Assembly: GCF_032818155.1 (NCBI RefSeq)
Contig: NZ_CP102590.1
Location: 806,001 to 870,000 of the forward strand
DNA from: Niallia taxi
GTDB lineage: Bacteria; Bacillota; Bacilli; Bacillales; Cytobacillaceae
Direction of reading: 5' to 3'
Length of the DNA: 64,000 bases
Part shown: one piece after another, positions 33,078 to 42,472 of the stretch
Position numbering within the stretch: position 1 is the stretch's first letter
Layout of the letters: every line of letters starts with the position of its first letter
Program-made: the position numbers and the translations under genes
Notes under the pieces: model-generated
Database searches by the model: none
Seen by the model: the letters and a program-made list of their open reading frames with translations, nothing else
Told to the model about the DNA's origin: nothing

Positions 33078-33293
33078 ATGAGCGAAAAAATTAAAACTTA
33101 TGATTCTGAAGATATCATAATATATTGGAAACCCAATTCTTGCAAACATGCAGCAGAATGTGTAAAGGGATTGCCAAGTGTATTCAATACTCAGAAAAGA
33201 CCTTGGGTATCACCACAGAATGCTACAGATGAAAAAATCATGGAAGTGATTGATCTTTGCCCAAGTAGAGCACTTACTTACGAGCAAAAATAA
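33078..33293 (+). CDS. yjdI: YjdI-type iron-sulfur cluster protein
   Basis: A 71-aa protein of the Fer4_19/DUF1271 type. The motif IIIYWKPNSCKHAAECVKGLPSVF and the late DLCPSRAL supply the cysteines for a small cluster. The function of YjdI proteins is not established; they may carry electrons. AGGAGG precedes the ATG. It is followed 31 nt downstream by a YjdJ-type acetyltransferase, an arrangement known also in Enterobacteria, so the two are one operon. Confidence 0.85.
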   Translation: MSEKIKTYDSEDIIIYWKPNSCKHAAECVKGLPSVFNTQKRPWVSPQNATDEKIMEVIDLCPSRALTYEQK

Positions 33294-33324
33294 AACAAAA
33301 CTAGAAAGTTAGGAGAATGAGGAA

Positions 33325-33615
33325 ATGGCTGAGATTAAAATGAACAAGAATGAATTCTATATTGAGGAATCTAATGAAGTTATTGCAAGAATTCAATTTA
33401 TACCAAGTGGAAAAGATGTAGATGGAAGAAATTTAATTATTGTAAACCATACAGTTGTATACGAGGGCCATAATGGTCGTGGATTAGGCAAAGAATTAGT
33501 AAATAAGCTAGCTGAATATGCAAGAGCTGAAAACTTATATATTATTCCTGTATGTCCTTACGCAAAAAGTGTTCTTGAAAGTAAAGAAGAGTATCAAGAT
33601 GTACTAGCAAATTGA
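33325..33615 (+). CDS. yjdJ: YjdJ/NATD1-type small GNAT acetyltransferase
   Basis: A 96-aa minimal acetyltransferase fold. HNGRGLGKELVNKLAEYARAENL (about 52-74) is the acetyl-CoA site, and VCPYAKSVLESKEEYQDVL is the characteristic end of the YjdJ/GTLF3B/NATD1 family. The substrate is unknown. TAGGAGAATGAGGAA precedes the ATG. It is the second gene of the yjdI-yjdJ pair. Confidence 0.88.
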   Translation: MAEIKMNKNEFYIEESNEVIARIQFIPSGKDVDGRNLIIVNHTVVYEGHNGRGLGKELVNKLAEYARAENLYIIPVCPYAKSVLESKEEYQDVLAN

Positions 33616-33948
33616 TGCCATTTAATTATAAGGTTCAGTCGACAAATCACTAAATCAGGGCATACTGCTAATCGGTATAAAGATCCTACTAGCAATATTA
33701 CTAGGAGAAGCTGCTATACTAGCCTGCCCTAGCCCTAGCTAGCAAACCAGATATCTTTATCATCTGGTTTGCTGGTTGGCAAAGCATGGACCTTGAGGCT
33801 CCTTAGTTGCGATGTTTACCACTAAATTCGGGAGTCTATTATATCTTACTCGGTTATAAGGCATACTAATATGACCAGGACTAGAAGAACATTTCTCACT
33901 GAATTTAAAGCTCTATTGTTACTCTTCCCAATATTCATAATGAGTCCT
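33616..33948. other. Intergenic stretch with 12-bp-arm hairpin
   Basis: AGCAAACCAGAT and ATCTGGTTTGCT (about 33740-33772) pair perfectly around 9 nt and probably end the yjdIJ transcript. A plus-strand frame at 33871 runs into the SUKH gene on the other strand and is not called. Confidence 0.5.
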
Positions 33949-34773
33949 TTATTTTGCTTGGTTTTCAATTATATCATCATAAAAATACTTAATATCTGGA
34001 TGGTTTTCATTTTTGAATATATCCAATACCAAACTAATTACTTTATTTTCTTTGATATTACCAATACTAATGGAACGCCATAAACATTCAGCAGCAGCTA
34101 AGCGTATATCCTCATTAGAATGCTGGATAAATTTTATAAGTTTTTCTATATATACATCATTCTCTTGTATAAAACCTGCATTTGCACCAAAGTACATATG
34201 AATACCTTCTACTATGTCATCATTATCCATGCTTTCCATTAGTTCAATGGATCTTTTTTTAGAATTCTGTAGGTGTTTTCTTAGTTCTTCCATTTCTTCT
34301 ATGTCTTCCTTATTCTTTACATCTTCTTCATATAAACTATTCACCATTGTTGAAAAATCTTCATAGATTTTAGTTATCTTATCTTCTGTTGTATCAATGT
34401 ACACGATTGTTGGGTTCTCTTTGTTAGTTCTATAATCAAGGGCTATAAAGAAATGACCATCCCCACTGATTATAATAAGATTTTTTTCTTTAACTCCCCA
34501 CTCTTTGAGTAAGTAATTTGATTCCATGATACCTTTGTCTTTCTTAATTCCTATTAAATAATCAAAAAGTATATGGTCGTCTGCCCAATCATTTTTAAAA
34601 TTTACCGGTAAACAAGTTTTTTCTAAACAACCGCCATTTTGTTCTGTTAGTAAATCAATGTAAGCCTGAGGTAATTTGATATGGAAAGCTTTTTCAGCTA
34701 GTTCTATATCTTTTTTATTAATGTTTTGTAATTTATATGGGTCGTCTTTTAATTTATAATTCCAAAATTCCAA
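33949..34773 (-). CDS. SUKH (SMI1/KNR4) family protein, copy 1
   Basis: A 274-aa protein. The N-terminal SUKH domain (about 15-150) shows ELAEKAFHIKLPQAYIDLLTEQNGG and the later LIIISGDGHFFIALDYR, the standard core. The C-terminal part (about 175-274) is helical and reads like HEAT-type repeats (IEKLIKFIQHSNEDIRLAAAECLWRSI). SUKH proteins are known immunity proteins for polymorphic and contact-dependent toxins. The start is the TTG at 34773, giving MEFWNYKL, which matches MEIWDVES of the next gene. No toxin gene is nearby, so this is an orphan immunity gene. Confidence 0.85.
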   Translation of the reverse strand: MEFWNYKLKDDPYKLQNINKKDIELAEKAFHIKLPQAYIDLLTEQNGGCLEKTCLPVNFKNDWADDHILFDYLIGIKKDKGIMESNYLLKEWGVKEKNLIIISGDGHFFIALDYRTNKENPTIVYIDTTEDKITKIYEDFSTMVNSLYEEDVKNKEDIEEMEELRKHLQNSKKRSIELMESMDNDDIVEGIHMYFGANAGFIQENDVYIEKLIKFIQHSNEDIRLAAAECLWRSISIGNIKENKVISLVLDIFKNENHPDIKYFYDDIIENQAK

Positions 34774-34804
34774 TAGAATCCCTACCAATACTTTTTAAAT
34801 TTCA

Positions 34805-34868
34805 TTACAATTCGCAGCTAACTTTTATCTATTACAGGTATGCTACCAAGATTGTTACATAAGAAAAG
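34805..34868. repeat. Dispersed intergenic repeat, fragment 9
   Basis: CAGCTAACTTTTATCTATTACAGGTATGCTACC and TTGTTACATAAG between the two SUKH genes; a single degenerate unit. Confidence 0.5.
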
Positions 34869-34888
34869 AGCCAACTGTGCCCTTAACC

Positions 34889-35686
34889 TCAAACAGAATT
34901 TATAATTTCTTCTATTTCTTCAAGAAAATTTTGAATGGTCGGATCTTTATCATCTTTAAGTTCAACAATTACTTTCTGAATTAAAGATTTATCTATTGGG
35001 TATTGCGCAGTTACTACTCTCCATACCGCTTCTGCTGCATAATCTTTTAAATCTTCATTTCCACTTTTTATAAAATTCAATACATAATCAAAATATTCCT
35101 CATGGATACTTTCATCATATATAAACGAATTAAATATATCAAAACCCTCTATAATATCATCCTCTTCGCTACAATTAATTAACTTTCTAGCGTCTTCAAT
35201 TGTTGGAAGTGGAGTTGTTCTCAAACCTTCCTCTTCATCATGCTCATGTACGTATAAGTGGTTGATGAATTCTTGAAAAGTATCATATATTTGGGTGATT
35301 CTTTCTGAATCTGTTTCAATATATATAACCTTTGGTTCTGCGCCATGATTGTAATCTAGGGCAAACCAACTATGACCATCCCCACTGATTAGAATAATAT
35401 TTCTTTTGCTAATCCCCCACTCCTGTTTGAAATATTCTGTTTCCATTATCCCTTTATCTTTTTTTATTCCACGAAGATTATCTATTTCTAAATAGTCATC
35501 TCCATCCCATCTATCTAAAGCTATTGGGAGTGCATTACATATAAGTGTTCCACCGTTTTGTATTTTTAATAATTTAATATAGTCATCAGGTAATTTAACG
35601 CCAAAATAAGCTTCTGCCATTTGTATATCTTCTTCTAATAAATCCTCCAATCTATATTGACTTGATTCAACGTCCCAAATCTCCAT
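34889..35686 (-). CDS. SUKH (SMI1/KNR4) family protein, copy 2
   Basis: A 265-aa paralogue of the preceding gene with the same plan: SUKH core QMAEAYFGVKLPDDYIKLLKIQNGG, IILISGDGHSWFALDYNHGAEP, then a helical tail with FIKSGNEDLKDYAAEAVWRVV. The ATG at 35686 has AAAGGG 7 nt upstream. The two copies differ at most surface positions but keep the core, as expected for immunity proteins against different toxin variants. The tandem pair is probably co-transcribed across about 115 nt containing a repeat fragment. Confidence 0.85.
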   Translation of the reverse strand: MEIWDVESSQYRLEDLLEEDIQMAEAYFGVKLPDDYIKLLKIQNGGTLICNALPIALDRWDGDDYLEIDNLRGIKKDKGIMETEYFKQEWGISKRNIILISGDGHSWFALDYNHGAEPKVIYIETDSERITQIYDTFQEFINHLYVHEHDEEEGLRTTPLPTIEDARKLINCSEEDDIIEGFDIFNSFIYDESIHEEYFDYVLNFIKSGNEDLKDYAAEAVWRVVTAQYPIDKSLIQKVIVELKDDKDPTIQNFLEEIEEIINSV

Positions 35687-35946
35687 TATATTCAACCCTT
35701 TCAATAACTAAACTAAAGACCTTCCCCTTCTCCAACCTACCAATAATAGAAGAGCAACCACCTTTAATATATAATAACAGTTACTTCCTATTTATTGGAA
35801 ACAATTCCTTTATAAAGCAATACTCACCTTTAGCTTAAGTATAATTCGCAAGGGAATTACACTTCATTTAAAAAATACCTTATAATTAAATTAAGAAACT
35901 GTTGAAGCATGACTCTTATTAATCATTATAGAAAGGAATGAAGACG

Positions 35947-36135
35947 ATGACGAAATTATATTATAGTGGTATTAAATATGGGGAAAGTGATGTTGAAGTA
36001 AAATTACTGGTGGATATACAAAATGACTGGTTTGAGATAACGCATACCAAGGAAGTGTCTCAAGTAATGAATAAAACAACAGGTGAATATATCACAGTAA
36101 ATCGAAACTCCTTGAAATTTGAGGTTGCTTCATAA
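35947..36135 (+). CDS. Small protein of unknown function
   Basis: A 62-aa soluble protein beginning MTKLYYSGIKYGESDVEVKLLV. It is followed by a beta-type stretch with EITHTKEVSQVMNKTTGEYITVN. AAAGGA lies 9 nt before this ATG; the ATG three codons upstream is too close to it. It has its own strong terminator (36169-36207), which supports it being a real monocistronic gene. No family recognised. Confidence 0.6.
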   Translation: MTKLYYSGIKYGESDVEVKLLVDIQNDWFEITHTKEVSQVMNKTTGEYITVNRNSLKFEVAS

Positions 36136-36168
36136 TACGAAATAATAGGGAAATTACATTTAAAGTTA

Positions 36169-36208
36169 TAGCCGTAACGATATCTAAAATCGCTACGGCT
36201 ATTTTTTG
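36169..36208 (+). terminator. Terminator of the 62-aa protein gene
   Basis: TAGCCGTAACGAT, loop ATCTAAA, ATCGCTACGGCTA, then TTTTTTG. Confidence 0.9.
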
Positions 36209-36266
36209 TAAATTTTTATTTATTCAGAAAATTAACTTGTGTTTTATGTTGGAATTTATTATCATG

Positions 36267-36294
36267 TATCTAAATGATATATATCTTTTAGATA
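36267..36294. promoter_or_regulatory. PadR operator dyad
   Basis: TATCTAAA and TTTAGATA, perfect 8-bp arms with a 12-nt centre, end 13 nt before the padR start codon. PadR-family repressors bind such dyads at their own promoters. Confidence 0.7.
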
Positions 36295-36307
36295 GGTGTG
36301 AAAATTA

Positions 36308-36850
36308 GTGAAAAGTTATAACGCTACTACATATGCAATATTAGGAATATTAACTACTGAATGTAAATCTGGTTATGCTATTAAACAGCTGATTGACCAG
36401 AGCTTAAATCATTTTTGGAAAATTAGTTATGGACAAATTTATCCATCTCTAAAATTAATTGCCCAAGATGGATTAGCAGAGGTTCGTACTTCATCTGGTC
36501 ATGGAAAACCTGATAGTAATGAATATTATTTGACTTCGAAGGGATTAGAGGTATTAAAGAATTGGTTAGAGAAGCCAATTGAACAAATACCAACTGAGCG
36601 AAATGAAGTTTTGCTTAAATTATTTTTTGGACGCTATCAAGATCGAGGAAAAAAGGTATTGCTTCTAGAGAATTATAAGCAAGAACTTGAAGAACGTTAT
36701 CAAACTTATATATCTATTGAACAGGCTATTATTAATCACAAAGATAATGATGAAGATGCATTATATTGGCTGTGTACATTGGATTATGGAAAAAGAACTA
36801 CCAAGGCAGCGATAGACTGGTGCGATTTTACTCTTAATAAATTTTTATAG
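36308..36850 (+). CDS. PadR-family transcriptional regulator
   Basis: A 180-aa PadR of the long (type 1) class. The winged helix (TTYAILGILTTECKSGYAIKQLIDQSLNHFWKISYGQIYPSLKLIAQDGLAEVR) is followed by the C-terminal dimerisation helices (ERYQTYISIEQAIINHK...TLDYGKRTTKAAIDWCD). The start is a GTG after AGGTGTG. It probably represses itself and the DUF4188 gene 14 nt downstream through the dyad at 36267-36294. A fragment of a closely related copy survives at 3911-4056. Confidence 0.9.
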   Translation: MKSYNATTYAILGILTTECKSGYAIKQLIDQSLNHFWKISYGQIYPSLKLIAQDGLAEVRTSSGHGKPDSNEYYLTSKGLEVLKNWLEKPIEQIPTERNEVLLKLFFGRYQDRGKKVLLLENYKQELEERYQTYISIEQAIINHKDNDEDALYWLCTLDYGKRTTKAAIDWCDFTLNKFL

Positions 36851-36863
36851 GGGGAAATTAGTG

Positions 36864-37340
36864 ATGACCAACCACATTTATACAGGGCGTTATACGATTG
36901 ATAATAAAGAGGATATTGTCGTTTTTATCATTGGAATGAGAATTAACAAGCGACTCGCAATGCATAAGTGGTTACCAGTATTTACAGCCATGCCAGGAAT
37001 GATTAAGGAGCTTTATACAAACAAAGAGGAGCTAGGATTTTTATCGATGGAAAGTTATTTCGGAATGAAAACAACTGCCATGATCCAATATTGGCGTTCA
37101 GTCGAAGATTTGCTTGCATATGCTCATAATGAAAAGCATTTGACTGCTTGGAAGTCTTTCAATCAAAAAGTAGGTAACAATGATGCAGTAGGAATTTATC
37201 ATGAAACGTATCAAATAAGGAAGGGAAATTATGAAGCTATTTATGCAAATATGCCTCACTATGGTTTAGGAAAAGTATTGAATCATATTCCCATTACGGC
37301 AGATCGAAATTCCGCTCATAAACGACTTAATAAACAATAA
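36864..37340 (+). CDS. DUF4188-family protein (monooxygenase-like ferredoxin-type fold)
   Basis: A 158-aa protein with IYTGRYTIDNKEDIVVFIIGMRINKRLAMHKWLP, MESYFGMKTTAMIQYWRSVEDLLAYAHNEKHL and the end VGIYHETYQIRKGNYEAIYANMP. This is the DUF4188 pattern, whose members look like small dimeric alpha/beta-barrel (antibiotic-biosynthesis-monooxygenase-like) proteins. The true reaction is unknown. GGGG precedes the start by 9 nt. Pairing with a PadR repressor suggests response to a phenolic or drug-like inducer. Confidence 0.75.
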   Translation: MTNHIYTGRYTIDNKEDIVVFIIGMRINKRLAMHKWLPVFTAMPGMIKELYTNKEELGFLSMESYFGMKTTAMIQYWRSVEDLLAYAHNEKHLTAWKSFNQKVGNNDAVGIYHETYQIRKGNYEAIYANMPHYGLGKVLNHIPITADRNSAHKRLNKQ

Positions 37341-37350
37341 ATTTTTTTTA

Positions 37351-37384
37351 AAAGCACCTTATCTTAAATCAAATAAGGTGCTCT
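37351..37384. terminator. Bidirectional hairpin between converging genes
   Basis: AGCACCTTAT and ATAAGGTGCT around 10 nt, with a T/A-rich flank (ATTTTTTTTAAA) that gives the minus strand a T-tract. It separates the DUF4188 gene and the hydrolase gene. Confidence 0.75.
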
Positions 37385-37608
37385 TGGTAAATTCTAGTCT
37401 ATCTCAGAGTTTCTATTGAAGTAAAAATGAATTCTATTATTTTTCCACTGGTTAAAGTGGTCCATAAAAATAAGAAGCTGTTTTTTTTAAAATGTATTCA
37501 TTCACCCATTTCACCCAAATACAATATATTCCGATTAGCAAATAACCATACTAATCTAAGATTTCCACTCTAATGGGGGTTCTGTTCTTTTAATTAGTAC
37601 TGATTCTC

Positions 37609-38403
37609 TTATATACTGCGGATAAAACGCAAGATTTCTTGGTTGCTGGCTTTAGATTGCTCCAGGTTAACAGCATGGCCAGCTTTCTCTACAATGTAAT
37701 ACTTTCCGTTGCTGCACAATTTTGCAGCGGCTTCAGCATGACTGGCAGGCCACATAGGACTATGTGCACCAGCAAGGAATAGTATCGGTATCGTCAACTT
37801 TTCCAAGGTTTGGCGCCAGTCTGAATGTATATGATCAAGGAATAACGGTTTTGTTGATACAAAATCAAATTTAGACAGCTTTCGGTTTATCATTAGCATA
37901 CGAAAAAGGACATTGAACGGAACTCTTTTATAAAATGGTGAAGGGTGCTTTTGATTCAGATAATTTTCAAAGTCAATCTTTTCTGAGTTATACATACCGT
38001 GCTTCCAATTATCATCATTAAGTATTTTAGGGGTTTGATCAACATCAATTACACTGCTGACATTTTCTTCCCCATACTGTTTTAGATACGAAAAAACAGC
38101 GGATGCTCCCATCGACTGTCCCACTAATATTGGCTTTACAAGCCCAAGGTGCTGGATGAGCTGATACAGGTCTTGTCCATGTCGCTGCATGCTTTGCCCA
38201 AAGGCAGGATTCTCAGAATTTCCATGGCTGCGTCTGTCAAACACAATCGCTTGAAATCCCGCTTTAACACAGGCTTGAACCTGAGAAAACCAAAGCTCAC
38301 CTGGCGCACCATATCCTGCCAAAAATACGATAGGAATGCCTGTCCCTTGCACAGAATATGCTAATTTAACTTGATCATCTGTTGTGAAATAATGAAAATC
38401 CAT
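37609..38403 (-). CDS. Alpha/beta-hydrolase
   Basis: A 264-aa hydrolase of the alpha/beta fold. The nucleophile elbow is GQSMG (S97), the oxyanion region is LAGYGAPGELW (about 28-38), and the catalytic histidine is H243 in KAGHAVNLEQ. The acid residue is probably in LAGAHSPMWP. Possible roles are esterase, lactonase or dehalogenase; nothing fixes the substrate. The ATG at 38403 is preceded by GGGGAG with 5 nt spacing; the longer frame to 38469 lacks a site. It stands alone, converging with DUF4188. Confidence 0.87.
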   Translation of the reverse strand: MDFHYFTTDDQVKLAYSVQGTGIPIVFLAGYGAPGELWFSQVQACVKAGFQAIVFDRRSHGNSENPAFGQSMQRHGQDLYQLIQHLGLVKPILVGQSMGASAVFSYLKQYGEENVSSVIDVDQTPKILNDDNWKHGMYNSEKIDFENYLNQKHPSPFYKRVPFNVLFRMLMINRKLSKFDFVSTKPLFLDHIHSDWRQTLEKLTIPILFLAGAHSPMWPASHAEAAAKLCSNGKYYIVEKAGHAVNLEQSKASNQEILRFIRSI

Positions 38404-38741
38404 AGTCGCTCCCCTTAAAAAATATGGCTGTAAAGTTAACAATAAATTGGTGGTCATTTTATTCCCCATAAAAAAAGCTTCATTGTTCCTCTTAACCTAT
38501 AATTCCCTGTTAAATGAATGATTAATCCACAATAGTCATGTATTAATATCTATAAACTATTTTGCGTCAGCTGGATAACAGATAAATTATATCCGACAAT
38601 ATATAGTCATTAAGATGTTGGACATTTTTTAGTATTTTGTTCATTACTATACATATTGCTACTTTTTGACAATTGAAAGATTCACATATAAATTTATACT
38701 AGTAATGAAAACGAAAAAAATTTGGAAAGTGAGGAATTGCA
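38404..38741. other. Intergenic region with promoter of the first aldo/keto reductase
   Basis: TTGACA at 38667-38672 with a 17-bp spacer and TAAATT at 38690-38695 is a sigma-A type promoter for the gene at 38742. I see no operator dyad and no other gene. Confidence 0.55.
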
Positions 38742-39746
38742 ATGGAATATACTAAGCTTGGTAACACTGGATTAGATGTATCTAGACTTTGTCTTGGTTG
38801 TATGGGTTTTGGAGTAAAGGAACGTTGGATGCATCCTTGGGTAATTGATGAAGAGAGCAGTCGTACAGTTATTAAAAAAGCTCTTGAGTTAGGTATCAAT
38901 TTTTTTGATACTGCTAATGTTTACTCAGATGGTACGAGTGAAGAATTTCTTGGACGTGCCCTTAAAGACTTTTCAAATCGGGATGAAGTTGTCATTGCAA
39001 CAAAGGTTTACTTTCCGTTAGGCAAGGATTTAAACAGCAATGGTCCCAATAGCAAGGGATTATCGCGAAAGCATATTATGAGTGAAATTGATAAAAGTCT
39101 TAAACGCCTTGGAACGGATTATGTTGATTTGTACCAAATACATCGTTGGGATTACAACACACCAATTGAAGAAACAATGGAAGCACTTCATGATGTAGTA
39201 AAGGCTGGGAAGGTAAGATACATAGGCGCTTCAGCCATGTATGCATGGCAGTTTTTGAAGGCAAACCATACAGCTGAGAAAAATGGATGGACAAAATTTG
39301 TTTCCATGCAAAATCATCTTAACCTAATATATAGGGAAGAGGAACGAGAAATGCTGCCATTATGTAAGGAAGAAAAAATTGGTGTGATTCCTTACAGTCC
39401 GTTAGCTTCAGGCAGATTAACCCGTGATTGGTCAGAGGATACTCTCCGTTCTGAAACAGATGCAACGCAAAAATCTAAATACGGTTCAACAGAACAGAAT
39501 GACCGTTTAGTTGTAGAACGAGTTGCAGAGCTAGCAGAAAAACATGCTGTGGCAAGATCCCAAATTGCACTCTCCTGGCTGCTGCAAAAAGAGCCAGTAA
39601 CAGCTCCTATAATTGGTGCTACGAAAGTGTCTCATCTGGAGGATTCTGCTGGTGCTTTAGCTGTGAAGTTAACCACAGAGGAAGTCTCCTACTTGGAAGA
39701 GCCTTATGTTCCACATAAGGTGGTTGGAGCATTAACGACAAAGTAA
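38742..39746 (+). CDS. Aldo/keto reductase (AKR 1)
   Basis: A 334-aa TIM-barrel oxidoreductase. It shows the tetrad residues in context: INFFDTANVYSDG (D and Y), VIATKVYFP (K) and DLYQIHRWD (H). The C-terminal IGATKVSHLEDSA is the NADPH 2'-phosphate site. It reduces aldehydes and ketones with NADPH. The sequence is closest to the bacterial sugar/tyrosine-auxotroph type of 330-residue AKRs. GAGG precedes the ATG. It is the first of three intact AKR genes in 3 kb. Confidence 0.9.
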   Translation: MEYTKLGNTGLDVSRLCLGCMGFGVKERWMHPWVIDEESSRTVIKKALELGINFFDTANVYSDGTSEEFLGRALKDFSNRDEVVIATKVYFPLGKDLNSNGPNSKGLSRKHIMSEIDKSLKRLGTDYVDLYQIHRWDYNTPIEETMEALHDVVKAGKVRYIGASAMYAWQFLKANHTAEKNGWTKFVSMQNHLNLIYREEEREMLPLCKEEKIGVIPYSPLASGRLTRDWSEDTLRSETDATQKSKYGSTEQNDRLVVERVAELAEKHAVARSQIALSWLLQKEPVTAPIIGATKVSHLEDSAGALAVKLTTEEVSYLEEPYVPHKVVGALTTK

Positions 39747-39811
39747 TAAAACGTTGCTGATTAAAGCCTGGTATCAGGTTTGGTACTGAATTTAATGATA
39801 ATAACCGAATA

Positions 39812-39850
39812 TGAAAAAGCCGATTTTCTAAAGGAAAATCGGCTTTTGCT
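39812..39850 (+). terminator. Terminator between AKR 1 and AKR 2
   Basis: AAAAGCCGATTTTC, loop TAAAG, GAAAATCGGCTTTTGC; A/T tails on both sides serve the converging genes. Confidence 0.85.
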
Positions 39851-39877
39851 ATAATAACTATTCGTCAATTCAGTAGG

Positions 39878-40723
39878 TTATCTCACTAGTCCTGTCAAAA
39901 ACTCAACTGTTTCCGGATCAGAATGAGAGAAAAACAGACTCTTTTCTTGGTCTAGCTTTTCAATCTTATTCATGTCCTCATTTATTAATGCAAAATCAAA
40001 GACTTCAAAGTTTTGAATCATTCTGTCTTTCGATACCGTTTTTGGGATAACGACAACATTACGTTGGATAAGGTAGCGCAAAGCCACTTGCGCAACAGAC
40101 TTACCATATTGCTCTCCAATCGCTTTAAGTGTTTCATTGTTAAAGAAGTCATTTTTACCTTCAGCAAAAGGTCCCCAAGATTCAATTTGTGTCCCATACT
40201 TTTCCATAATTTGTTGTGCTTGTTTTTGTTGGTTAAATACATGTGTTTCAACTTGATTCACCATTGGCTTTATTTCACTAAACTGAGCGATATCAATGAA
40301 ACGGTCAGGATAAAAATTACTTACGCCAATTGCTTTGATTTTACCTGCTTTATAATACTCTTCCATCGCACGATATGTACCGTAGTAGTCATTGAATGGT
40401 TGATGTATTAACATTAAATCGATATATTCTGTTTGCAGTAAACGCAAAGATTCTTCAATGGACGCTTTAGCTTTCTCATAGCCTGCATTTGAAATCCATA
40501 CTTTTGTCGTAATGAAGAATTCTTCACGGGGTATACCACTTTTACGAACTGCATTTCCAACTGCTGCTTCATTCCTATAGGCTTGGGCAGTATCGATTGA
40601 TCTATAGCCAACCTCAATTGCTTCACCTACGACACGCTCACATTCTGCCAAGTCACTAATTTGATAAACTCCAAATCCTAAAATAGGCATTTTTATTCCA
40701 TTAGCTAAAGTTACTGTTTCCAT
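39878..40723 (-). CDS. Aldo/keto reductase (AKR 2, YvgN/DkgA type)
   Basis: A 281-aa AKR of the short 2,5-diketogluconate/methylglyoxal reductase type (AKR5). Tetrad context: SIDTAQAYRNE (D, Y), FFITTKVWI (K), LMLIHQPFND (H). The GVSNFYPDRF and PKTVSKDRMIQNFEVFDF segments are typical. It reduces reactive aldehydes. Its promoter (40764-40794) has the 19-bp MerR-type spacer, so induction by a carbonyl or thiol stress signal is likely. AGGAGG stands 8 nt before the ATG. Confidence 0.9.
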   Translation of the reverse strand: METVTLANGIKMPILGFGVYQISDLAECERVVGEAIEVGYRSIDTAQAYRNEAAVGNAVRKSGIPREEFFITTKVWISNAGYEKAKASIEESLRLLQTEYIDLMLIHQPFNDYYGTYRAMEEYYKAGKIKAIGVSNFYPDRFIDIAQFSEIKPMVNQVETHVFNQQKQAQQIMEKYGTQIESWGPFAEGKNDFFNNETLKAIGEQYGKSVAQVALRYLIQRNVVVIPKTVSKDRMIQNFEVFDFALINEDMNKIEKLDQEKSLFFSHSDPETVEFLTGLVR

Positions 40724-40763
40724 TTTGGTATTCCTCCTATATGTTTACTATCTTGCACCTCAT

Positions 40764-40794
40764 ATATTACTATCTTCGTGTTACTCTAAGTCAA
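40764..40794 (-). promoter_or_regulatory. MerR-type promoter of AKR 2
   Basis: On the minus strand TTGACT (40794-40789), a 19-bp spacer with the imperfect dyad CTTAGAGTAACACGAAG, then TAATAT (40769-40764). The half-site CACGAAG and the -35 TTGACTT are shared with the promoter at 56202-56232. Confidence 0.7.
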
Positions 40795-40833
40795 CTTTAA
40801 AGTTCCTAAAACTAGCTTAAGTAAGTTAAGTGA

Positions 40834-41799
<966 letters not shown>

Positions 41800-42056
41800 A
41801 ATTTTCCCTCCTTCAAAATTGTTCCGTTCTCTTACTACCTTTAGAATACCCGATATTTCATACAATTCCTTTACCAATAACTATCAAAAGATTGCCTAAT
41901 CCTCTTATAATTATCCTGTCTACTTCATTTAAGTCCAATCACTCGTGGTAATCTGAACATATTAATAGAAAAAAAACACGTCTAATCCCATATTTCCCTT
42001 TGGTTCAAACGTGTTTATTCTATTTTCCATACTATATAATTTGTTAATCAAGAGCA
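41800..42056. other. Intergenic region with terminator-like hairpin
   Basis: AAACACGTCTAATCCC with ACGTGTTT downstream (about 41971-42017) forms a loose stem related to the internal hairpin of the 3239-3400 repeat (both carry CGTCTAATCCCATAT). No gene. Confidence 0.45.
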
Positions 42057-42378
42057 AAGAGGCTGGGACAAAACAAAAGAATAACCTTTCTAAACACGAA
42101 TAATAAAATTACATCTAAATTTGAAAAATGAAACACGTGACTAAATAGAATATGGGTTTAAAATTAGTTTGTTTCATTGCGCGCTCGTCCTCGCCTGTGG
42201 GGTCTAAAGCGTCCTCTATTTCCCTTAGTAATCGAGTGACCTCCGCTCCATTCCACTAAGTTTTCTAATCAATGTTTTAAAACTAAAAAACACAAAAACC
42301 CGAACCATTAAATCATTGGTTGATAAAATAGTTCGGGTTTTATGCAGATTCACTTACTTATGTCCCAGCCTCTTTACC
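42057..42378. repeat. Inverted-repeat element of about 320 bp (MITE-like)
   Basis: The ends AAAGAGGCTGGGACA and TGTCCCAGCCTCTTT are exact inverted copies. The interior carries GCGCGCTCGTCCTCGCC and an AAACCCGAAC...GTTCGGGTTT stem. Elements with the GAGGCTGGGACA end are scattered through many Bacillus-group genomes as non-coding repeats. No transposase is encoded. It lies 95 nt downstream of the yxe-like operon. Confidence 0.75.
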
Positions 42379-42472
42379 TATATTTACCATAACTACTTAC
42401 ACAAATTATAGTAATTTCAAAGCTAGTATTTAATTAGTTATCGTTTATTTTGTGAGTAGAATGATTCGGCTG

